Source of the DNA: JBHHYR01 sp046757585
Lineage (GTDB): Bacteria > Desulfobacterota > Binatia > HRBIN30
Reading direction: 5' to 3'
Assembly (NCBI GenBank): GCA_046757585.1
Contig: JBHHYR010000065.1
Coordinates: forward strand, 1 to 17,312
Length of the DNA: 17,312 bases
The position numbers were made by a program, and so were the translations under genes. Position 1 is the first letter of the stretch, and every line of letters starts with the position of its first letter. Positions 1 to 6,596 of this stretch are shown here, piece after piece. The notes beneath the pieces were generated by a model that made no database searches, had not been told where the DNA came from, and saw only the letters and a list, made by a program, of their open reading frames with translations.

Positions 1-250
1 GCGCTGGCCCTTCGTCCGGTTCCGCTTCCAGGGAGACCAATATCTTGCGGAGGATGGCCTGTTCTTCCGGGCTGAGCTGTCTACCGGGTGTGCGCGCCGC
101 TCCCGGGGTCGCTGGCGCGTCGGGCGCTGCCGCCGTTGTCACCGTGTCCTGTGCGCCCGCCGCGTGCGCGCGATAGCTACACCCGGTACACAGTGCCAGC
201 AATCCAACCGCGGTCGTCGCCACGCTCAACAAACGGGTCACTGTCCGCAT
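1..250 (-). CDS. Putative lipoprotein, cut by the left edge of the window
   Basis: Only the first 83 codons are present; the frame is open to base 1 and the C-terminus lies outside. The ATG at 248-250 is preceded by a strong ribosome binding site (GGAGGAGG on the minus strand, about 9 bases upstream), which fixes the start. The protein begins with basic residues (MRTVTR), then a hydrophobic stretch and the sequence LCTGC at residues 20-24. Cys24 looks like a lipobox cysteine, though Cys at -3 is a poor fit, so lipidation is likely but not certain. After it comes an Ala/Pro/Thr-rich disordered linker and the start of a charged helix (LSPEEQAILRKIL). It lies 215 bases downstream of the TonB-like gene on the same strand and may be read through from it. 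The family is not recognised. Confidence 0.72.
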   Translation of the reverse strand, partial: MRTVTRLLSVATTAVGLLALCTGCSYRAHAAGAQDTVTTAAAPDAPATPGAARTPGRQLSPEEQAILRKILVSLEAEPDEGPA

Positions 251-293
251 TGCACAAGTCCTCCTCCGTCCATGGATCGAACACGCACCAGCC

Positions 294-412
294 GCCCCGC
301 ACGGTGCCCGAGCGGGGCGCGACGTGCCGGTTTCGCCTCAGTTAGCTAGCGGAGGTCGGACGGGGCTGCAATACCCGCCCTCAGGCGCCGCCTACCAAGG
401 CGAGCCGGCGCC
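294..412. other. Two GC-rich inverted repeats in the gap between the TonB-like and lipoprotein genes
   Basis: The 215-base gap 251-465 holds no gene. It contains a perfect 7-bp inverted repeat, GCCCCGC (294-300) with GCGGGGC (312-318) and an 11-base loop. A second 7-bp pair is GGCGCCG (384-390) with CGGCGCC (406-412), which competes with a smaller CGCCT/AGGCG hairpin with loop ACCA at 389-402. Neither is followed by a run of T on either strand, so these are not convincing intrinsic terminators. They could stabilise or attenuate a transcript running from the TonB-like gene into the lipoprotein gene. GC-rich DNA makes such repeats common by chance. Confidence 0.3.
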
Positions 413-465
413 GGTCTGTGTGGCTCGCTCTGGACGTGCGCCCTGCGGCCGCATCCCTGCCACCA

Positions 466-1527
466 CTACAGCAAGCCGGCCTGAAAAAGCGTGTAGCCCA
501 CCAGACCTCGGCGCGGGTCGACTTGCAACGAAACCCGGGCGTCAAGCAGAAAGTGGATGTTGCCATCGTTGGCCTCGGCGCCGGGTGGGGGATTGCGATC
601 GAAGAACCCCTCCCGGCAGGCGGATCGCAAATTGCGATCGACGACAAAAGCGCCGTTGAGGGAACGATCTTTGGTGTGCATGGCCACGAGCTGTCCCTGC
701 TTGTCCATCACTGCTTCGATGGTCGCGAACTCCTGTGCGGACTGCACAGAACCCGAGTTCGCGCTGCGACGGAGAAGAATCTGGAAGTTCTCGAACACGC
801 GAACCGCGACGCGGCGGACGAACGGAGCAAACAGGTCTGCCTTGGTGTTCAATAGGGTGATGTCGCCTTCGCGAACCGTGGGTAGGAAGTCCAAGAAGCC
901 TCCCAGGCCGCTGCGGCGCCACGGGTCTCCGTGGCGGAGCAGGTTCCTGCGCTGGTGTATGGCCTCCTGCGCAGGAGCCGCAGCCGGTGTGGCTTCTTGT
1001 GACTGCACCAAGCCGTCGCGGATCACATCGCCGGCGCGTGGCAAGAGTTGATCTAACTTCGGCAGCGCGGCGAGCTGCGTGTGGGCTCGCGACTGCTCGG
1101 CGCGGGTCTTGGGGGCCGGCTGCGCCCGGCCGGCTTCTGCGCTTGCCCTCTGGTGCGGAGGTGCCTGACGCTCCGTCTCCGGATTGCCGGCAGCCGGCTC
1201 ACCGTGGTGGATCCTTTCTTCCTTGACCGTGTTGTTGCGATCACTGAGCAAACGGGTCTCCTGCGGCTCGGTCTCTTCCCCGGCGTCAGGCGGACTGACG
1301 ATTTGCTGCTGCGGAACGGGAATTGGCGGCAACACGGGCGCGGCCGGTGCGGGCGCTGCGGGAACCGGCCGTGCTCTGGGGAGTTGCACGAGGTCGACGT
1401 CGAGGAAGGCCGGCGGTTTGGGGAACTCCAGACGGGAGCGGCGCATGATGGGAAACAGGCTGAGCACGAGGCCGTGCAGGAGCACCGACAGCACCAATGC
1501 CCACGTGAGGCGCGACTGGTCCGCCAT
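466..1527 (-). CDS. TonB/TolA-like energy-transducer protein
   Basis: This 353-residue protein has the three-part layout of TonB family transducers. Residues 10-28 form one N-terminal membrane helix carrying Ser14 and His18 (SVLLH), the Ser-x3-His pair that TonB proteins use to couple to ExbB/ExbD or TolQ/TolR. Residues about 35-210 are a long Pro/Ala/Gln/Glu-rich periplasmic spacer. Residues about 225-340 are a folded domain resembling the TonB C-terminus, including FVRRVAVRVFENF, IEAVMDKQG and FFDRNPPP. The role would be passing proton-motive force to outer-membrane receptors or the Tol-Pal system. No exbB, exbD, tolQ, tolR or tolB gene is present here, so the partner is unknown. I chose the ATG at 1525-1527 over the TTG just upstream; no strong ribosome binding site precedes either. 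TonB and TolA cannot be told apart from this sequence. Confidence 0.8.
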   Translation of the reverse strand: MADQSRLTWALVLSVLLHGLVLSLFPIMRRSRLEFPKPPAFLDVDLVQLPRARPVPAAPAPAAPVLPPIPVPQQQIVSPPDAGEETEPQETRLLSDRNNTVKEERIHHGEPAAGNPETERQAPPHQRASAEAGRAQPAPKTRAEQSRAHTQLAALPKLDQLLPRAGDVIRDGLVQSQEATPAAAPAQEAIHQRRNLLRHGDPWRRSGLGGFLDFLPTVREGDITLLNTKADLFAPFVRRVAVRVFENFQILLRRSANSGSVQSAQEFATIEAVMDKQGQLVAMHTKDRSLNGAFVVDRNLRSACREGFFDRNPPPGAEANDGNIHFLLDARVSLQVDPRRGLVGYTLFQAGLL

Positions 1528-1578
1528 CAACAGCTATCTTAGCGGGGCAGCCACTGTGGCGGCAAGCTTGGCACGGCT

Positions 1579-1612
1579 GTGTGCGTGAGGGGCGCGACCC
1601 GGGGTCGCACAC
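1579..1612. promoter_or_regulatory. Nested inverted repeats between divergent TonB-like and tatA genes, possible operator
   Basis: A 15-bp palindrome, GCGACCC-G-GGGTCGC (1594-1608), lies in the 147-base gap between the two divergent genes. It partly overlaps a second perfect inverted repeat, GTGTGCG (1579-1585) with CGCACAC (1606-1612), and the two cannot form at once. A near-central place between two start codons suits a repressor or activator site, but no regulator is known here. A structure in the transcript is the alternative. The match is direct; the function is inference. Confidence 0.35.
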
Positions 1613-1624
1613 GTGGAAGGTTGC

Positions 1625-1654
1625 TTGCGCCCGCCGTGCGCCTTCGCGTATAGT
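1625..1654 (+). promoter_or_regulatory. Candidate sigma-70-type promoter for tatA
   Basis: TTGCGC (1625-1630) and TATAGT (1649-1654) are separated by 18 bases. The -10 box matches TATAAT at five of six positions; the -35 box is weak (three of six). Transcription would start near 1661, giving a leader of about 14 bases that just contains the tatA ribosome binding site. Confidence 0.35.
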
Positions 1655-1674
1655 TGCAGGCACGGAGCCGTAGA

Positions 1675-1881
1675 ATGTTCGGTCTGGGTATCGGTGAGCT
1701 ACTGGTTATCCTCGTCATTGTCCTGATCGTGTTTGGTGCAGGTAAGCTGCCGGAAATCGGGGAAGGGCTGGGGCGGGGCATTCGGAATTTTCGCAAATCC
1801 GTGAAGGCGCCGGACGAAATCGATATCACGCCCAAGAAGGAAGGCCAGGAACAGCAGGACAGAGACAAGAATCAGGCGTGA
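1675..1881 (+). CDS. tatA: Sec-independent protein translocase subunit TatA
   Basis: TatA forms the protein-conducting assembly of the twin-arginine pathway, which exports folded proteins across the inner membrane. This 68-residue protein is a textbook member: a very short periplasmic N-terminus (MFGLGIGE, with the polar Glu8), a membrane helix to about residue 20, the Phe20-Gly21 hinge followed by GAGKLPEIG, an amphipathic helix to about residue 43 (GLGRGIRNFRKSVK) and a charged tail. The ATG at 1675 has GGAG about 8 bases upstream; an in-frame TTG at 1654 would add seven residues that TatA proteins lack. No tatB or tatC lies nearby, so the rest of the system must be elsewhere. The last 10 bases overlap the end of the convergent zinc-ribbon gene. 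A TatE or TatB label is less likely given the length and the FG hinge. Confidence 0.95.
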   Translation: MFGLGIGELLVILVIVLIVFGAGKLPEIGEGLGRGIRNFRKSVKAPDEIDITPKKEGQEQQDRDKNQA

Positions 1882-2867
1882 CGCTGTGCGGCGAGCACCT
1901 GCGCGCTGAACTGCACCGCGCCGGGAGGCGGGTCCATGAACACAATGACAAAGCTCGAGGACTCGCCCGGGTCGATCGCAAAACGCCGCGGCGGACTCAA
2001 CTGCTGCAGAATCGACACCTCTTGACGGGTCAGGTCCTTGAGGACCTTTGCCGAGATTACGTTTCCACACGAGATCGTTTTCTGGTCGACGGCTGTGCCG
2101 GCATTGTCGTACAGCTTCCCGATGATCTGTACGCTGTGCAGCGCGACGGGGGCGGTGTTGAGCGCCGTGCCAGTGATGACGAACACCTCATGACGGTCCC
2201 TGATGCGCTGGTACTGTCCCCCAACCTTCGAGAGCGTTACGCTCCGCGTCAGGAGCCGGTCATCTCCCCACGCGCCGATCAGCGGTAATCGGCGCAGCAG
2301 CCTGTCGCAAAGCACAGGGTTCGCGAACAACGCGCGGGTGAGCAAAGCATATCCGACGGCGACCAGTGCGAGGAAGATGAAGATCGGTCCGATGCGGCTG
2401 CGGTCGCGTCTGGTAGTGGCGCTCCGCCGAGGGTCGCTGCTGCCCATCCGGTGCTGCCGGCCATTGCGAGCACGAGCGGGTTCCATGCCAGCGTCCGGTT
2501 CCACCGTGCGCTCATCGTCGGCTGTGGCGCTGATGTCTGGCTGCGGATCACGTGACCGCCCGGTGTGTCCGGCCGGCTCTTCAGCGCCCAGCGTAAAGCC
2601 GTCGTCAGGTACGAGCGTGTCCGCGTCACGGGCCGGCGGTTCGGCTTCCTTCCAGGCGCTGGCGCCGAATGGTAGCGTAAGATTTTCTGCGTCGGCGGGC
2701 GGTGGCTTCCCGGCGCTGTGCGAAGGCGGGGTGGGCGGTTGCTTCTCGGAAGACGGTGCTGGAAAGATGTGGCGGCAGCGCGAGCACTTGAGCATCGGGT
2801 TGGGCCCCGTGAGACGCGCGTCGTCAAGTTCGTAGCGCGTCGCGCAGTGGGGGCATTCGAGAATCAT
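1872..2867 (-). CDS. MJ0042-type zinc-ribbon membrane protein with DUF3426 domain
   Basis: The 331-residue protein opens with a zinc ribbon whose four cysteines are Cys5, Cys8, Cys28 and Cys31 (ECPHC and KCSRC). This is the short N-terminal zinc finger found in many proteobacterial membrane proteins. A Pro/Ala/Glu-rich disordered region follows to about residue 155, then one membrane helix (about 159-180, PIFIFLALVAVGYALL). Residues about 205-325 are an extracytoplasmic beta-sandwich matching DUF3426 (VFVITGTALNTAP, CGNVISAKVLKDL, FVIVFMDPPP). The function of this family is not known; the layout suggests a cytoplasmic zinc finger tied through the membrane to a periplasmic domain. I chose the ATG at 2865-2867 because MILECPHC is the usual start of this family; a TTG at 2912 would add 15 atypical residues. 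The gene ends inside tatA and starts 29 bases from the divergent GT2 gene. Confidence 0.85.
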   Translation of the reverse strand: MILECPHCATRYELDDARLTGPNPMLKCSRCRHIFPAPSSEKQPPTPPSHSAGKPPPADAENLTLPFGASAWKEAEPPARDADTLVPDDGFTLGAEEPAGHTGRSRDPQPDISATADDERTVEPDAGMEPARARNGRQHRMGSSDPRRSATTRRDRSRIGPIFIFLALVAVGYALLTRALFANPVLCDRLLRRLPLIGAWGDDRLLTRSVTLSKVGGQYQRIRDRHEVFVITGTALNTAPVALHSVQIIGKLYDNAGTAVDQKTISCGNVISAKVLKDLTRQEVSILQQLSPPRRFAIDPGESSSFVIVFMDPPPGAVQFSAQVLAAQRHA

Positions 2868-2891
2868 GACGGCGAAGTATCCTGAGGGAGA

Positions 2892-2919
2892 ATTGTATGG
2901 CGAACGTGTCAAAAAGCAA
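2892..2919 (-). promoter_or_regulatory. Candidate promoter for the zinc-ribbon gene, embedded in the start of the GT2 gene
   Basis: On the minus strand TTGCTT (2914-2919) and TACAAT (2892-2897) are 16 bases apart. The -10 box matches the consensus at five of six positions; the -35 box at three. The -10 box overlaps the ATG of the divergent GT2 gene. Transcription would begin near 2885, about 18 bases before the ATG at 2867, which supports that start over the TTG at 2912. Confidence 0.4.
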
Positions 2920-3649
2920 CGCGGCAGGTCTGGTAGGCACCAGCGCTGCGCATGAGCTGTCCGTGATCCTGCCCGCCTTTAATGAGGAGGCAAACGTGGA
3001 ACAGGTGGTCCGCAGTTGTGTTGCCTACCTCGAGGCGCGGATGCCGGATTACGAGATCTTGGTTGTCAACGACGGGAGCCGCGATCGCACTGGGGAAATT
3101 CTCGACCAGCTCGTGGGCACATTCACTCGGCTCCGGCCGTTGCATCATGCTCAGAATCGCGGTTACGGTGCGGCCCTGCGCACCGGGTTTGACGCCGCTG
3201 TTAAGCGGTTCGTGTTCTACATGGATGGCGATGGGCAGTTCGATATTCGTGATCTGGACCTCCTCCTGCCCCTGGTGACGGATGAAGAGCATATCGTGAC
3301 CGGCTATCGGATCGAACGGCAGGACCCATTTGTCCGCCGCCTCAACGCAAAGCTCTTCGGGGGCTGGCTGGTTCGGATCCTGCTCAACGTGCGGGTGCGC
3401 GATCTGAACTGTGCGTTCAAGCTCATTCCAAAAAACATCCTTGAGAATATCACCCTGGAGTCAACCGGCGCGTTGATCAACGCGGAAATGTACGGCCGGG
3501 CGGTCCAGCGGGGGTTCGGCGTCAAGGAAGTCGGCGTACACCACTATCCGCGCACCGCCGGGGTGCAGACCGGGGCGCATCTGTCCGTCATTGTCAGAGC
3601 CTTCTACGATCTCTTCCGCCTACGCCAGAAGATTCTGTCCAGTAACTAG
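2897..3649 (+). CDS. Family 2 glycosyltransferase, DPM1-like (polyprenyl-phosphate sugar synthase type)
   Basis: This 250-residue GT-A fold enzyme carries the expected GT2 motifs in order: LPAFNEE (25-31), VNDGSRDRT (57-65), NRGYGAALRTGFD (87-99) and the metal-binding DxD in MDGDGQFD (Asp110, Asp112), followed by DLNCAFKL. Relatives such as dolichol-phosphate mannose synthase move a sugar from a nucleotide donor to a polyprenyl phosphate at the cytoplasmic face of the membrane. There is no C-terminal membrane domain, so it is of the short, peripheral DPM1 type and not the GtrB/ArnC type. The sugar cannot be told from the sequence. The ATG at 2897 has GAGGGAG just upstream. It converges with the Agl23-like gene, leaving 30 bases and no clear terminator. 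A role feeding the membrane glycosyltransferases of the window is likely but inferred. Confidence 0.88.
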   Translation: MANVSKSNAAGLVGTSAAHELSVILPAFNEEANVEQVVRSCVAYLEARMPDYEILVVNDGSRDRTGEILDQLVGTFTRLRPLHHAQNRGYGAALRTGFDAAVKRFVFYMDGDGQFDIRDLDLLLPLVTDEEHIVTGYRIERQDPFVRRLNAKLFGGWLVRILLNVRVRDLNCAFKLIPKNILENITLESTGALINAEMYGRAVQRGFGVKEVGVHHYPRTAGVQTGAHLSVIVRAFYDLFRLRQKILSSN

Positions 3650-3679
3650 CCTGCATTGCTCACCAGCTCAGTGCGTCCG

Positions 3680-6430
3680 TCACCGCGACTTGGCGGCGGC
3701 CGGCAGGAGGAATTTCTGTATCCGGTGGTTCATCGTGTCCGACACGTAGACGGCACCTTGGGAATCCGTTGCAATGCCGATCGGACGGTTGAACTCGCCG
3801 TCACCGTTGCCGCTGCCGCCCCACGAGTACACGAGCCTGCCACCTGCGTAGCGCGCGCAGCGATGGTTGAAGGAATCGGTTACCACGATATCGGCTCCCA
3901 ACAGGGCGAGGTACGGTTCGGTGTAGAACTCTTCCCAACCCGATACGAAGTGTGCTTTGAGCAAGGTCCCTTCGGCGTCGAAGAACTGGACGCGGTGGTT
4001 GCCCGTGTCGGCGACAATGACCTGTCCGTCGCGGTCCACCACGATCCCTACGGGTTCGATGAACTCGCCGGGCTTCGATCCTTCGTGTCCCCAGGTTGCC
4101 AATTGCTTGCCCGCCGTATCGAACCGGACCACCCGCTTGTTGCCGGTGTCGGTCACGTAAAGTGTCTTCCCGTCTGGTGCCACCGCGATCCCGCGTGGTC
4201 CCCAAAAGCCCGACGTCTGCTCGCGCCACTCGAGCAGGAACTTGCCGTTCGCGTCGAACTTTTGAATACGATGATTCCAGGTGTCCGCCACGTAGACGGC
4301 GCCGTGGGCACCGACTGCGATCCCACATGGATCCTTGAAGTTGCCCGGTTCCGCCCCGGCATGACCCCACGTGACGAGGGGCTTCCCGTTGGGGTCCAGT
4401 TTCTGGATCCGGTCGTTCTTGCTGTCGACGACGTACACGTTGCCCGTGGCGTCAACGGCAAGACCACGGGGCTCGTCGAACTCCCCTGGGGCGGTGCCCT
4501 TATGCCCCCACACCGCTATCGGCGCGAGTGCGTCGACAGTTCCTGAGTAGGGACGTGGCGCGGGTGGCGGGTTCACGGCAATGGGGCTCAAGGCTGCACC
4601 TGGTTGGAGATCTTTGAGCACGTACATGACGGCGTCGCTTGAACCGACCGGGCTGAACGTCTCACGGGTGGCGAGGAACCGTACCAGGTTTGTCACATTC
4701 AGCTGTCTCCAATTAGGTTCCCACCAGCCCCGAATCTCAAACGGCACCTTCTCGTACTTACCTCCCAGGGCTTTATCGAGTGCCTTTGTGGCTTCCCGAT
4801 CGACGATGACCACGGGCGTGTCCACGGACCGCACGTCTGCGGACCAGTTCACCGGGTAGTGGCGCAGGTACCAACTGAGCGGCCAGGTCGCATTGCCGGA
4901 CACCGCGAGACGTGTCTGCGCGCCGGTGCCGAGCGCCCGGCCGACTTCCTCGATCCGGGTCATCACTTTGTTGGTGATATCGTAGGTCGACTGCACGTAG
5001 GCCAACAGTTCGGCGTGCTGCGGGCCGGGTGCCTCTGCTGGTCGCGGCGCGTCGTAGAGGTAGTTGCTCGCAATCAACGTCCACAGGGTGAATGTAGCCG
5101 TGCCTGTCAGGAGCAGCACGGGAACGGGCCGGCCCAGCACTCGGTCTTCAATCAATTGGCGGAACCACAGCGCCGCGAGGATTACCATGGGCAACAGGAC
5201 TGGCACCAAGAGCCATGGCACCTTTTCCTGCGCCCAACTGTAGAAGCCGGCGCTGCCCAGCGTCCAGATGATCACGAAACGGGTGAAGCGCTCGGGGAGC
5301 CAGCGCCGCATCAGGGTGAGCCCAGCGAACACCAAGGCGAGCAGCAAGACGGACGGCGCCCACCCTGGCTCGACAACGAGGCACACGACGAAGGCCCCGG
5401 TCGTGACCCAGGTAGCCGAGGCCAGCACGCGCGTGAGCACACGCTCGCCCGAACGTGCGCGCAGCAGTGGTGCGAGCAGGAACAGGAGCGCGGGGAAGAA
5501 AATCAACGGTTCGTACGCGACAAGGTCCGGCATGTAGTACCACCAAGGCCCGCCGATGCGCTTGATCTCGTGTTGTCCCCACCAATAGGACAGCGCACTC
5601 GTGACCCCGTTCCAATTCTTCGGATGCGTGAGGAACGAGGTGTAGAAAATTAGCCAGATGACCGCGAAAATGATGATGCTGGTCAGCAGCGGCAGGGCGG
5701 CCTGCTTGAAAAACCCTCCCACCTCTGCCGCGACTGAACGCACCACTGGCCATCGCTCGGATGTGTACACGACCTCCCACAGGAGCATGCACACTAGGCT
5801 CATTCCGAAGATGGGAGCGAGCGCGTACATGTCCTCCTTCGTGCAGAACGCGAGTGCCAGCGCTGCACCGCTGTAGTACAGATTACGAGCGACGCGCGTT
5901 TCGCCGTATCGGAACGCGAAGTACACCACGGCCAGGTTGCAAGTGGCGAGAAAGATGTCGTGACGCAGGAAACGGGTGAAATAAGTGAGGCTGGGCGAGA
6001 ACGTCACGAGGAGCAGAAAGGACAGGGCAGCCCAACGGCCGAGGTAGCGGCGCAGTGGCCACGCAAAGGCCACCAACCCCAGCCCGAACACAACTGCACT
6101 CAGCCGACCCGTGAAGTCAGAATCGCCAAAGAGGCGGAGCATCGCTGCCGTCGCGTAGTATAAGACCGGTCCGTGGTAGACCGGATCATATTGGTAGCTG
6201 CCGAAGCCCTCCTGGGTGATCTTCCAGGAAAAGAATGCGTGAATGGACTCGTCGTGATGGTAGGGCCGGACGCCGAGAATGTACAGCCGTGTCAGGACCG
6301 CGATGGCGAACACGCTGATGTACAGGCAGTGCTCAAGGCTGAGGTTGCCAAGAATCTTGCGGTCAAGTGGCCCGGGCGGCGCGCTAGCGCGTGGAGGATT
6401 CACAGTGCGATCGGGGGCACGCTGAGCCAT
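3680..6430 (-). CDS. Agl23-type (TIGR03663) membrane glycosyltransferase fused to a six-bladed NHL propeller
   Basis: The N-terminal part (to about residue 465) is a multi-pass GT-C enzyme of the PMT/GT39 kind. The first helix spans about 33-52 and is followed by VRPYHHDESIHA, whose Asp60-Glu61 sits where GT-C enzymes place the catalytic acid. Other family signatures are YDPVYHGPVLYY (81-92), RFLRHDIF (153-160) and FCTKEDMYAL (195-204). These match the flippase activity-associated protein Agl23 family, which is linked to lipid-sugar handling in protein glycosylation. A non-membrane region of about 170 residues follows, then six NHL repeats (about 641-916), probably outside the cytoplasm. The total of 916 residues is long for a GT-C enzyme because of the propeller. 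The ATG at 6428-6430 lacks a strong ribosome binding site at ideal distance. Substrate and direction of the reaction are unknown. Confidence 0.85.
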   Translation of the reverse strand: MAQRAPDRTVNPPRASAPPGPLDRKILGNLSLEHCLYISVFAIAVLTRLYILGVRPYHHDESIHAFFSWKITQEGFGSYQYDPVYHGPVLYYATAAMLRLFGDSDFTGRLSAVVFGLGLVAFAWPLRRYLGRWAALSFLLLVTFSPSLTYFTRFLRHDIFLATCNLAVVYFAFRYGETRVARNLYYSGAALALAFCTKEDMYALAPIFGMSLVCMLLWEVVYTSERWPVVRSVAAEVGGFFKQAALPLLTSIIIFAVIWLIFYTSFLTHPKNWNGVTSALSYWWGQHEIKRIGGPWWYYMPDLVAYEPLIFFPALLFLLAPLLRARSGERVLTRVLASATWVTTGAFVVCLVVEPGWAPSVLLLALVFAGLTLMRRWLPERFTRFVIIWTLGSAGFYSWAQEKVPWLLVPVLLPMVILAALWFRQLIEDRVLGRPVPVLLLTGTATFTLWTLIASNYLYDAPRPAEAPGPQHAELLAYVQSTYDITNKVMTRIEEVGRALGTGAQTRLAVSGNATWPLSWYLRHYPVNWSADVRSVDTPVVIVDREATKALDKALGGKYEKVPFEIRGWWEPNWRQLNVTNLVRFLATRETFSPVGSSDAVMYVLKDLQPGAALSPIAVNPPPAPRPYSGTVDALAPIAVWGHKGTAPGEFDEPRGLAVDATGNVYVVDSKNDRIQKLDPNGKPLVTWGHAGAEPGNFKDPCGIAVGAHGAVYVADTWNHRIQKFDANGKFLLEWREQTSGFWGPRGIAVAPDGKTLYVTDTGNKRVVRFDTAGKQLATWGHEGSKPGEFIEPVGIVVDRDGQVIVADTGNHRVQFFDAEGTLLKAHFVSGWEEFYTEPYLALLGADIVVTDSFNHRCARYAGGRLVYSWGGSGNGDGEFNRPIGIATDSQGAVYVSDTMNHRIQKFLLPAAAKSR
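3683..4510 (-). repeat. Six NHL repeats within the Agl23-like gene
   Basis: Six units of 38-52 codons occupy residues 641-916. Blades 1, 2, 4 and 6 open with WG and a G-rich turn, then PxGIAV (or a close variant), then VYVxDTxNHRIQKF or a variant. Blade 3 opens with WREQTSG and blade 5 is short and degenerate (DIVVTDSFNHR). Six blades suffice for a closed beta-propeller. NHL propellers bind proteins, RNA or carbohydrates; given the membrane context, a protein or glycan ligand is the reasonable guess. Confidence 0.85.
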
Positions 6431-6478
6431 AAAAATCGGGACATCTGCCGCCTCTTGTGCCGGGCAGGAAGACGCTCT

Positions 6479-6507
6479 CCTGTATCTGTGCCCAGCTTCC
6501 TTGTCAA
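6479..6507 (-). promoter_or_regulatory. Candidate promoter for the Agl23-like gene
   Basis: On the minus strand a perfect TTGACA (6502-6507) is followed after 17 bases by TACAGG (6479-6484, three of six matches including the first T and A). Transcription would start near 6472, leaving a leader of about 42 bases. It lies in the 166-base gap 6431-6596 shared with the divergent LamG gene. For the plus strand I see TTGACT (6555-6560) but no -10 box at a suitable distance. Confidence 0.42.
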
Positions 6508-6596
6508 CAAAGGCTTACCGTCTGCCACAGCGGACATAAGTCTACAGATCGGGGTTGACTTTGCCTCGTGCGTGCAACAGCATATAGCCGGTAGTG

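Noticed and set aside
1536..1565. TTGCCG and TAAGAT on the minus strand as a promoter for the TonB-like gene
   Set aside because: Both boxes are weak and transcription would begin about two bases before the start codon.
2203..2835. 210-codon plus-strand open frame
   Set aside because: Antisense to the zinc-ribbon/DUF3426 gene, which has clear cysteine pairs and a membrane helix.
3656..4546. 296-codon open frame on the plus strand
   Set aside because: It lies opposite the NHL repeats of the Agl23-like gene, whose protein has clear domains. Long antisense frames are common at this GC content, and this translation shows no family motif.
4859..5653. 264-codon plus-strand open frame
   Set aside because: Antisense to the membrane part of the Agl23-like gene; its translation is rich in Gln, Glu, Arg and His, as expected from the complement of membrane-helix codons.
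6555..6588. TTGACT and TATAGC as a promoter for the LamG gene
   Set aside because: The spacing of 22 bases is too long and the implied start would leave almost no leader before the ATG at 6597.
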